Source of the DNA: Lachnobacterium bovis | Lineage (GTDB): Bacteria; Bacillota; Clostridia; Lachnospirales; Lachnospiraceae | Length of the DNA stretch: 64,000 bases | Direction of reading: 5' to 3' | NCBI RefSeq assembly: GCF_900111325.1 | Contig: NZ_FOGW01000004.1 | Location: forward strand, 200,118-264,117 | In this document: one piece after another, positions 9,143-15,514 of the stretch | Numbering within the stretch: the stretch's first letter is position 1 | Layout: every line of letters begins with the position of its first letter | Notes under the pieces: model-generated | Seen by the model: the letters and a program-made list of their open reading frames with translations, nothing else | Databases searched by the model: none | What the model was told of the DNA's origin: nothing | Made by a program: the position numbers and the translations under genes

Positions 9143-10796
9143 TATAATCACCCTTTCTTAAAACTCTATAATTAAATGGTTCAATTCCATTTATTACCTT
9201 GTTCTCCATATTAATTTCTAATCTAATTTTGTTATTTTTATATATTCTTTCTACGATGAGCAAACAGTTTTTTTCATATATTTTAACTGTTCCAAACCTA
9301 ATTTCCTCAAATTTTTTTAGTTTTAATAATGCTTTAAATTTTTCTAAAAATTCTTTATCCCAATTTTCTTCATTCCAGTCAAAACAACGTCTTGAATCTG
9401 GATCATATCCTCCTTCCATGCATATTTCAGTTCCATAATATACACAAACTGCACCTGGGAAAAATACAGATAGTGCTAACGCGCATAATTGTTTTTTCTT
9501 ATTACATTTTACTTCTGTAAAAAATCTAAACGTATCATGGGAATCAATTAAGTTTAGCATCATTGAATTTATAAGACTATTATTTCTCATTAAGATTTCA
9601 TTCAATTTATTCGCCATTCCCTTAGCATCTAATTTATCTTTTGCTAAGTAGTCTAAACATGCTTTAGTAAATGCATAATTCATAATGCTATCATACTGGT
9701 CTCCCATTAAATATGCATATGCATCATGCCAATTTTCTCCAATTATTACGCAATTTTCTTTTTCTTTTTTTACAGCTTTTCTAAATTGTCTCCAAAAATC
9801 GTGTGACACTTCATCAGAAACATCTAATCTCCAACCATCAATATCACATTCTCTAATCCAATATACTGCGATATCTAGCAAAAACTCTTGCACCTGCAAA
9901 TTTGCTGTGTTTAATTTTGGCATATAGTTACAAGAAGCAAAACATTCATAATTTCCTTTTTCCGGTTCTGGAAAATCTCCATCAATTATAAACCAATCAT
10001 AATATTTTGATTTTTTCCCCTTTTCGATTACATCTTGAAACTGATAAAGATTCATACTGCAGTGATTAAATACAGCATCTAAAACTATATGAATATTTTT
10101 TTCATGTGCTTTGTGAACAAGCTCTTTTAAATCTTCTATATCTCCAAACATTGGATCAATTTTTTTATAATCAATAATGTCATACTTATGATTTGAAATT
10201 GAAAGAAATATCGGTGTTAAATAAATTGCCGTTATTCCCAAATTCTCTAGATAATCTAACTTATCAATTATACCTCTTATATCACCTCCTGCAAAATTTT
10301 TAGGAGTTGGTTTATCTCCCCATTTCATATCAATATAAGATTTATCTTTTTTTAGGTTTCCCATGTTAAATCTATCAACAAAAATCTGATAAAAAACAGC
10401 ACCCTGCATCCATTCTACCACTTTTATTCTGTCATTTTCATTTATATATGGCATTTGGTAAAAATTATAAAATGCATTTTCAAAATCATAATCTACCACG
10501 ATTCCATCTTCGCAAAAATAAAATCTTTCGCCATTTTCATAAATTTCAAAAATATATGCTAGTCTCAAATCAGATAATTTTATCCTTTTCTCATAATATC
10601 TATACAATTTATCCTCGTATTTAACTTTCATTTTAGCCTTATATCTTTTACTCTGGAACTCGTATTTTGGTCCATAGAGAAGAAAAACGTCTAATTCATC
10701 TTCCTTTGAGGTTCGTAAACGTATAACTATTTCATCTTTATTTACCGCATAGCAGTACTTTGAATCAGACATATGTAATATTGCAAATTGGTTCAT
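9108..10796 (-). CDS. Cytoplasmic GH13 cyclomaltodextrinase/neopullulanase-like enzyme
   Basis: A 562-residue GH13 enzyme without a signal peptide, so intracellular. An N-terminal beta-domain of about 125 residues precedes the barrel, as in cyclomaltodextrinases and neopullulanases (GH13_20). Catalytic residues are Asp325 (GWRLDVSDE), Glu354 (IIGENWH) and Asp421 (IDSHDTFR). MPKLN at 292-296 is the diagnostic fifth conserved region of this subfamily. It would hydrolyse imported cyclodextrins and maltodextrins, complementing the exported CGTase. It is the first gene of the mal operon, downstream of a repeat-rich leader. Its last 12 codons overlap malE, an unusually long overlap for which frames and motifs on both sides look sound. 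GAAGGG precedes the ATG. Confidence 0.88.
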   Translation of the reverse strand: MNQFAILHMSDSKYCYAVNKDEIVIRLRTSKEDELDVFLLYGPKYEFQSKRYKAKMKVKYEDKLYRYYEKRIKLSDLRLAYIFEIYENGERFYFCEDGIVVDYDFENAFYNFYQMPYINENDRIKVVEWMQGAVFYQIFVDRFNMGNLKKDKSYIDMKWGDKPTPKNFAGGDIRGIIDKLDYLENLGITAIYLTPIFLSISNHKYDIIDYKKIDPMFGDIEDLKELVHKAHEKNIHIVLDAVFNHCSMNLYQFQDVIEKGKKSKYYDWFIIDGDFPEPEKGNYECFASCNYMPKLNTANLQVQEFLLDIAVYWIRECDIDGWRLDVSDEVSHDFWRQFRKAVKKEKENCVIIGENWHDAYAYLMGDQYDSIMNYAFTKACLDYLAKDKLDAKGMANKLNEILMRNNSLINSMMLNLIDSHDTFRFFTEVKCNKKKQLCALALSVFFPGAVCVYYGTEICMEGGYDPDSRRCFDWNEENWDKEFLEKFKALLKLKKFEEIRFGTVKIYEKNCLLIVERIYKNNKIRLEINMENKVINGIEPFNYRVLRKGDYNEEKSSCYNAS

Positions 10797-10976
10797 TGTT
10801 ATTTTCCCTTCTTTTTTCTGTTGTTTTTTATTTTGTGTTTGGTTATTCTGTGTTGATTATTTGTGTTGTGTTTTTTTGTGTTGTAGTTTTTTTGTGTTGT
10901 GTTATTTGTGTTGTGTTTTTTGTGTTGTGTTTTTTTGTATTGTGTTTTTTGTGTTTATTATTATTAATATTCAATA
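10797..10976 (-). promoter_or_regulatory. Repeat-rich, G-free leader of the mal operon
   Basis: Between the divergent lacI and mal genes lies a tandem array (about 10850-10962) of roughly seven units with core TTTGTGTTGTG and a 14-16 base period on the plus strand. From about 10849 to 10971 the plus strand has no C at all, so the mal-sense RNA would contain no G and little secondary structure: runs of CACAACACAAAAAA. Transcription of the mal operon probably starts in the AT-rich part near 10960-11000. A role in ribosome loading or mRNA stability is speculation. Confidence 0.6.
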
Positions 10977-11005
10977 TTGACATTTTAATAATATTTTTTA
11001 ATAAT
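10977..11005 (+). promoter_or_regulatory. Promoter of the lacI-family regulator
   Basis: TTGACA at 10977-10982 and AATAAT at 11000-11005 with a 17-base spacer form a good sigma-A promoter reading into lacI. The operator-like sequence starts six bases after the -10 box. Confidence 0.7.
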
Positions 11006-11010
11006 AGTAA

Positions 11011-11024
11011 TTGAAACGATTAAA
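11011..11024. promoter_or_regulatory. LacI-type operator at the regulator's own promoter
   Basis: TTGAAACGATTAAA matches the perfect palindrome TTTAAACGTTTAAA found at 12815 at 12 of 14 positions. It covers the expected transcription start of lacI and precedes its AGGAGG at 11033, so it would allow autorepression and might also affect the divergent mal promoter. Confidence 0.6.
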
Positions 11025-11043
11025 CTACTTATAGGAGGCAATT

Positions 11044-11844
11044 ATGTCAAAAAATAAAATCACAATCAAAGATGTTGCTCGTGAAGCTGGTGTATCAACT
11101 GCCACTGTTTCATATGTTGTCAATAATCGAACAGATGTAAAAATATCACCTGAAACAAGACAAAAAGTTTTACAAATTATTAACCTTCTTGACTATTCTC
11201 CAAATCAAGCAGCTCAAGCGCTTGCCGCAAAACGTAATAGTACGATTGCTATATATATTCCTCCAACAGATTCAATTCTATTGAATGCTGAAAATATGTT
11301 TACTTTGAAGGAATTTATTAAATATTTTAATTCATTAAAATATGATGTTATCTTACTTAATGACTCTTCATGTGAAAAATGTGATAAAGCTGATGCTATT
11401 ATCTGCTATAACACATGTAAGGAATCTTTTTACAATTTAGGAAATAAAAACTTTATTCCATTACTTGCTTTAGATTGTATTATAAACGATCCATTATTTT
11501 TCCAGATTAACTCTAATCTTGATACATTACATGCTAAAGCATCTGAAAAATTTGTCGATGATGACTATACTTTCGTTACTCTTAATTCATCAAACCTTGA
11601 TAATATACTATTCTATCAAGAACATTTTTCTTCTGTAGAAATAGTAGACTCAATTAATGATTTAGAAAAATATAAAAACAAAAATATATTAGTATCTGAC
11701 TATGTGCTATATAAATCTCTTAGAGAACAAAATAATATTTTATATATTCCTAAACTATCAACCCCAAAATTAGAAGTCTTAAATAATTGCTTAAAATCCG
11801 TTATAGCTCGTAATCCACTAGACCAGCACAATGTACTAGTCTAG
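11044..11844 (+). CDS. Short LacI-family transcriptional regulator of alpha-glucan genes
   Basis: A 266-residue DNA-binding protein. Residues 5-60 form the LacI helix-turn-helix and hinge: ITIKDVAREAGVSTATVSYV, then SPNQAAQALA in the hinge helix. The remaining 200 residues are a weakly conserved effector domain, clearly shorter than the usual 270 or so, without the standard sugar-site motifs; the frame is clean, so this looks like natural reduction rather than a frameshift. AGGAGG lies six bases before the ATG. It is divergent from the mal operon and close to three AAACGTTT-like operators, so it probably controls mal, itself and the 11923 lipoprotein. Whether it binds a sugar at all is open. 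Confidence 0.85.
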   Translation: MSKNKITIKDVAREAGVSTATVSYVVNNRTDVKISPETRQKVLQIINLLDYSPNQAAQALAAKRNSTIAIYIPPTDSILLNAENMFTLKEFIKYFNSLKYDVILLNDSSCEKCDKADAIICYNTCKESFYNLGNKNFIPLLALDCIINDPLFFQINSNLDTLHAKASEKFVDDDYTFVTLNSSNLDNILFYQEHFSSVEIVDSINDLEKYKNKNILVSDYVLYKSLREQNNILYIPKLSTPKLEVLNNCLKSVIARNPLDQHNVLV

Positions 11845-11862
11845 TGCAATTGGTTGTTAGTT
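11817..11862 (+). terminator. Terminator-like hairpin over the lacI stop codon
   Basis: ACTAGAC at 11817-11823 pairs perfectly with GTCTAGT at 11839-11845, and a T-rich run follows from about 11855. The stop codon TAG lies in the right arm. The stem is only seven pairs, so this is moderate evidence. Confidence 0.5.
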
Positions 11863-11922
11863 TTTTATTTTAGTTTTTATTTTATTTCTTTATTGTTGTT
11901 TATTATGGCATCTTAGTGTCTT

Positions 11923-12708
11923 TTATCCTTCAACACGTTCAAATGTGATTTTATCGTATGGATTTAAATTAAAATTCTCTTTACTATCTTCTTTGTAATG
12001 CTCATCCTTTGTATCATAATAATCAGCACCTGGATATGTTGTTAAAGTAAATGTATATTTTCCATCTTCTACTACCTCAATATTTGATTTTTTAGTAGAT
12101 GCAGCACCTAATGCTCCTGAATTTTTGAAACATTCTTTTCCATCCTTCTTAGATGTTTCTAAATAACCGAATCCTCTTTGATCTTCCCAATTGCCATTCA
12201 AAGCAAATTGGAATTTATCGCCGGCTTTTAAATCAACTGTAATAGTATATACATTGTCACCATTTACTGTTGTTTTTTCTAGTTTTTGTGCATCACCTGT
12301 AGTTTTTCCCCAATTTGATTCTTTCAAGACATCACTAGCTCCATCTCCAACAATATAAAATGTTCTAGTATCTTCTTGCTGTTTAGCTAGTCCTGCATAT
12401 AATTTCATGTTTTCATTAACAGGTCTTGATAAATCAGCCTTTCTTGTGTGATCTGGATTTAAATACCATGCCACAAATTTATATCCATCTTTTTTTGGTT
12501 CTTTAGGTGTAATTTTCTCACCTGATTTAACTTTTAATGTTTCAATTTTAGTTTTTCCATCAACATTGTATAAATCTACCTTTACTTCATCTTTTTTTTG
12601 TTCAACTTCACTTGCATTGCTTGTATCTGTTCCACATCCTGTCAAAGCAAATGTACCTACTCCCATAGCAGCAACCAACATAAACATTGTCATTTTTTTT
12701 CTAAGCAT
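11923..12708 (-). CDS. Lipoprotein with InlB-type repeat and putative glucan-binding domain
   Basis: A 261-residue surface lipoprotein: signal peptide and lipobox LTG-Cys25, then a polar spacer. Residues about 45-108 look like one Listeria-Bacteroides (InlB B/Flg_new) beta repeat, with DGYKFVAWYLNPD as its core. Residues about 115-255 begin RTFYIVGDGASDVLKESNWG and contain KAGDKFQFALNGNWEDQRGFGYL, which resembles starch-binding SusE/SusF-type and CBM-like beta-sandwich modules. No catalytic motif is visible. AAGGAGG precedes the ATG. Two palindromic LacI-type operators lie upstream, tying it to the neighbouring alpha-glucan locus. A role in holding starch or maltodextrin at the cell surface is inference. 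Confidence 0.75.
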   Translation of the reverse strand: MLRKKMTMFMLVAAMGVGTFALTGCGTDTSNASEVEQKKDEVKVDLYNVDGKTKIETLKVKSGEKITPKEPKKDGYKFVAWYLNPDHTRKADLSRPVNENMKLYAGLAKQQEDTRTFYIVGDGASDVLKESNWGKTTGDAQKLEKTTVNGDNVYTITVDLKAGDKFQFALNGNWEDQRGFGYLETSKKDGKECFKNSGALGAASTKKSNIEVVEDGKYTFTLTTYPGADYYDTKDEHYKEDSKENFNLNPYDKITFERVEG

Positions 12709-12814
12709 ATCTCATTTCCTCCTTCTTACCTCTCAACTGTTCTTTAATACCAAGCTGACAATTATATATTTTTTATAACATGTCAATTATAATAGCTAGT
12801 ATGTTTTTTCTCAG

Positions 12815-12828
12815 TTTAAACGTTTAAA
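12815..12828. promoter_or_regulatory. Perfect LacI-type operator 1 upstream of the lipoprotein gene
   Basis: TTTAAACGTTTAAA is a perfect 14-base palindrome centred on CG, the usual LacI/GalR operator architecture. It lies 107 bases upstream of the lipoprotein start. A TATAAT on the minus strand at 12791-12786 would place it over the -35 region. Confidence 0.7.
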
Positions 12829-12840
12829 TGATTTTGTAGA

Positions 12841-12888
12841 TTTAAAGTAGCTAAGCTTTTTTTTTGCTTGCTACTTAAACGTTTAACC
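12841..12888. promoter_or_regulatory. Operator 2 and overlapping hairpin upstream of the lipoprotein gene
   Basis: TTAAACGTTTAA at 12875-12886 is a second perfect operator-like palindrome, 60 bases (centre to centre about 59) from operator 1, a spacing compatible with looping. The same stretch forms an imperfect inverted repeat: TTTAAAGTAGCTAAGC (12841-12856) against GCTTGCTACTTAAA (12866-12879) around a T-run. Confidence 0.65.
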
Positions 12889-13020
12889 TAATACTATATT
12901 AATACTTATGCATTTTATCTACAACGTCAATTTTCACTAAAAACTATATTATTTTTTTGTTCATATTATACAAGTGTGGCAGTTTTTACTGTTATCGGCC
13001 CTACATAGTTCTTTTTTATG

Positions 13021-13074
13021 CACGAAAAAACGCCGCTCATGATTACTCTAAATAATCATTTAACGACGTTTTAA
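13021..13074 (-). terminator. Terminator of the priA-thiN operon
   Basis: Read on the minus strand, AAAACGTCG, then ATGATTA, pair with TAATCAT and CGGCGTTTT, followed by TTTTTT. It lies 75-125 bases past the thiN stop. The rest of the 12709-13148 gap holds the two operators and no other gene. Confidence 0.7.
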
Positions 13075-13148
13075 CTCTAAAACATCTACTTTTTCTATAC
13101 GAAAAATCAGACGATACTATTACCAACTGCTAAACGCATGCTGATTTT

Positions 13149-13814
13149 TTAATCAATTGCCTCTACAACAATTAATATTCCTTTGTCAAAAGATATAATT
13201 CCGAAATCTCCTATAATTTCATTGCTTATTCCTAATGCATTAAATCCTCCCATATTATAATTATGCAAAGGATATTTAAATCCAGATAAGGTTACATTTT
13301 TTACTTCAGCTGTGTATGGAATCAATGATATAAAATGTTTTTTATCCTCATTATTAGCTTTTGTATTTTTTATTTTAAAATTTTTTGCATCTTTAAGCAT
13401 AAAAACTTTATTTTTACTGTCTTGCATTATGATTGGGATGTTTTTTTCAAGACCTATTCCTAGAAGTGAAATATTCGCTAATAAATGGTCTATTCTACCA
13501 CCTGTAGCGCCAAAAAGGCTTATATAACTTGCCCCACTATCAATTGCATAATGAATTGCATGTTCTGTATCCGTATCATCTTTTACTGGATTTAAAGTAA
13601 TCCATTTGATGTTTTCTTTAGAATCAAAATATTTTTTCGAATCTTTATCCACAGAATCAAAATCTCCTATAATAACATTTGGTTTAATATTAGTCCTTTT
13701 AAAAAAATCCAAACCTGAATCAACCGCAATAATCTGATCAAACTTCTCATTTTTTAAAATTCCACTCACATATTTATCATTTATCTTACCGCCTGTTACT
13801 ATAGCAAATTTCAT
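13149..13814 (-). CDS. thiN: Thiamine pyrophosphokinase
   Basis: A 221-residue cytoplasmic enzyme that transfers pyrophosphate from ATP to thiamine to give thiamine diphosphate. The catalytic-domain motifs IAVDSGLDFF, VIIGDFDSVD and KDDTDTEHAI, with the acidic residues that bind Mg-ATP, are all present, as is GATGGRIDHLLANI. The C-terminal 70 residues form the beta-sandwich thiamine-binding domain. Length is typical of ThiN. It closes a long housekeeping operon after rpe (73-base gap), a common clostridial order, and is followed by a terminator. No thiamine riboswitch is present. Confidence 0.93.
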   Translation of the reverse strand: MKFAIVTGGKINDKYVSGILKNEKFDQIIAVDSGLDFFKRTNIKPNVIIGDFDSVDKDSKKYFDSKENIKWITLNPVKDDTDTEHAIHYAIDSGASYISLFGATGGRIDHLLANISLLGIGLEKNIPIIMQDSKNKVFMLKDAKNFKIKNTKANNEDKKHFISLIPYTAEVKNVTLSGFKYPLHNYNMGGFNALGISNEIIGDFGIISFDKGILIVVEAID

Positions 13815-13887
13815 TTTTTTATCCTTCCAAATTTCCTTAAAAAAATTATTTTTTATATTACTAACTTTTTATTATCTTTCTAGATCA

Positions 13888-14538
13888 TTATTTTAGCTTT
13901 TCTAAAAATGCATGTACATTTTTTTCAATGTCACCACCAAAAACTGCACTTCCTGCTACAAAGACATTTGCGCCTGCTTGTAACATTTCTGTCACATTAT
14001 CTTTATTAATTCCACCATCAACTTCGATGTCAATATCATATCCTTTTTCTTCAATCATTTGTTTTAATTTTCTAACTTTTTCGATAGTGTAAGGAATAAG
14101 TTTTTGGCCTCCAAAACCTGGATTAACACTCATTATTAAAACCATATCAACTTTTGATAATATACATTCAATTGATGATAAAGGTGTTGCTGGATTAAGT
14201 GCTACGCCAGCAAGTACTCCTTGTTCTTTAATGCATTCTATTGTTCTATCTAAATGCTTACACGCTTCAGCATGTACAGTAATTATATCAGCTCCTGCTT
14301 TTGCAAAATCTTCTACATAACGAATTGGCTCTTCAACCATCAAATGTACGTCAATCTTTCTTTGAGTATATTTTCTGATTGATTTTAGAATTGGAGCTCC
14401 AAAGGAAATGTTTGGCACAAAATTTCCATCCATAACGTCAAAATGAACGTATTGTGCTCCTGCTGTATCGATAAGTTTTATTTGTTCTCCTAATTTTGCA
14501 AAATCTGCTGATAAAATAGATGGTGCTAAATAATTCAT
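13888..14538 (-). CDS. rpe: Ribulose-phosphate 3-epimerase
   Basis: A 216-residue TIM-barrel enzyme interconverting ribulose 5-phosphate and xylulose 5-phosphate in the pentose phosphate pathway. Metal and catalytic residues are seen in APSILSADFAKLG, HFDVMDGNFVPN, DVHLMVEEP, MSVNPGFGGQKLIP and DIEVDGGI, in family order. Length is standard. It follows rsgA in the operon with a 90-base gap containing a short GC-rich inverted repeat. Confidence 0.96.
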   Translation of the reverse strand: MNYLAPSILSADFAKLGEQIKLIDTAGAQYVHFDVMDGNFVPNISFGAPILKSIRKYTQRKIDVHLMVEEPIRYVEDFAKAGADIITVHAEACKHLDRTIECIKEQGVLAGVALNPATPLSSIECILSKVDMVLIMSVNPGFGGQKLIPYTIEKVRKLKQMIEEKGYDIDIEVDGGINKDNVTEMLQAGANVFVAGSAVFGGDIEKNVHAFLEKLK

Positions 14539-14628
14539 TAAAATATCTCCTATTTTTTAACTTAATTTTCATCTTTAAGCTTTTTAGCTTTTAAGCCCTT
14601 GGTGGCTTTGGAGCTTTTTCTCGCCTAA

Positions 14629-15510
14629 TTAATATTTTCTTACATTTTTTAATTCTTCGTACAACAATTTATAATTATCATAACGACTTTGTGAAATTTT
14701 ACCTTCTGCTAAGGCATCTTTGATTCCACAATTAGGTTCACTAATATGACTACATCCATTGAATTTACAGTGTGGTTCATATTTTACAAATTCTGGATAG
14801 CCTTTCCACAAATCTTCTTTTTCACATTCAGTTATATAAATAGATGAAAACCCAGGGGTATCCATTATGTACGTATCTTCCTCAATTGGAATGATTTGAG
14901 AATGTCTTGTGGTATTTTTTCCTCTTTCAATTTTTTCTGAAATTGCCCCAGTTTCCATAATTGTATGGTCCTGAAGCAGATTTATTGTAGAAGATTTTCC
15001 AACACCTGAAGGTCCTGCTACTGTTGAGGTTTTACCTCTTAATACATCTCTTATTTGCTCTATATTTTCTTCTTTTTTTGCACTCGTAAATAAAACTTTA
15101 TAACCTGCTGACTCATATATTTGAGATAAATTATTTTTTGTTTGTTCATCTACCAAATCACTTTTATTAAAGCAAATTGTAACTGGAACATTTTGTAATT
15201 CCATCATAATTAAAAATCTGTCTAATAAATTTAAATTTGGATCTGGTTTTGCTGCTGCAAAAATAACTAATGCCATATCTATATTTGAAACAGCTGGTCT
15301 AATTAGTTGATTACGTCGTGGCAAAATTTTTTCAATGTTACCTTTTTTCTTGTCCTCATCAATAACCTGTATTTCAACGTTATCTCCAACTAATGGTTTG
15401 ATTTTTGCTTTTCTAAAAGCACCTTTTGCCTTGCATTCATATAAGCCGGCTTCTGCTACGTGAACGTAGTAAAAGCCAGCTATTCCTTTTATTATTTTTC
15501 CTTGCATCAT
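14629..15510 (-). CDS. rsgA: Ribosome small-subunit maturation GTPase RsgA
   Basis: A 293-residue circularly permuted GTPase that assists late 30S assembly. The N-terminal OB fold (about 1-65) is followed by the G motifs in permuted order: NKSD (G4) near 117, then the P-loop GPSGVGKSS, then DTPGF (G3). The C-terminal zinc-binding region contains Cys and His in PHCKFNGCSHISEPNCGIK. It starts with two adjacent ATGs just after AGGTGA and lies four bases after prkC. In Firmicutes rsgA activity is linked to PrkC signalling, which fits the order. Confidence 0.95.
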   Translation of the reverse strand: MMQGKIIKGIAGFYYVHVAEAGLYECKAKGAFRKAKIKPLVGDNVEIQVIDEDKKKGNIEKILPRRNQLIRPAVSNIDMALVIFAAAKPDPNLNLLDRFLIMMELQNVPVTICFNKSDLVDEQTKNNLSQIYESAGYKVLFTSAKKEENIEQIRDVLRGKTSTVAGPSGVGKSSTINLLQDHTIMETGAISEKIERGKNTTRHSQIIPIEEDTYIMDTPGFSSIYITECEKEDLWKGYPEFVKYEPHCKFNGCSHISEPNCGIKDALAEGKISQSRYDNYKLLYEELKNVRKY

Positions 15511-15514
15511 TCAC

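Noticed and set aside
10760..11014. Plus-strand 84-residue frame rich in Val, Cys, Phe and Leu
   Set aside because: It is a translation of the TTTGTGTTGTG array and the mal leader; composition is explained by the repeat, and no start signal fits.
13815..13887. Thiamine (TPP) riboswitch near thiN
   Set aside because: The gap is short, AT-rich and lacks the CTGAGA core; thiN is deep inside an operon.
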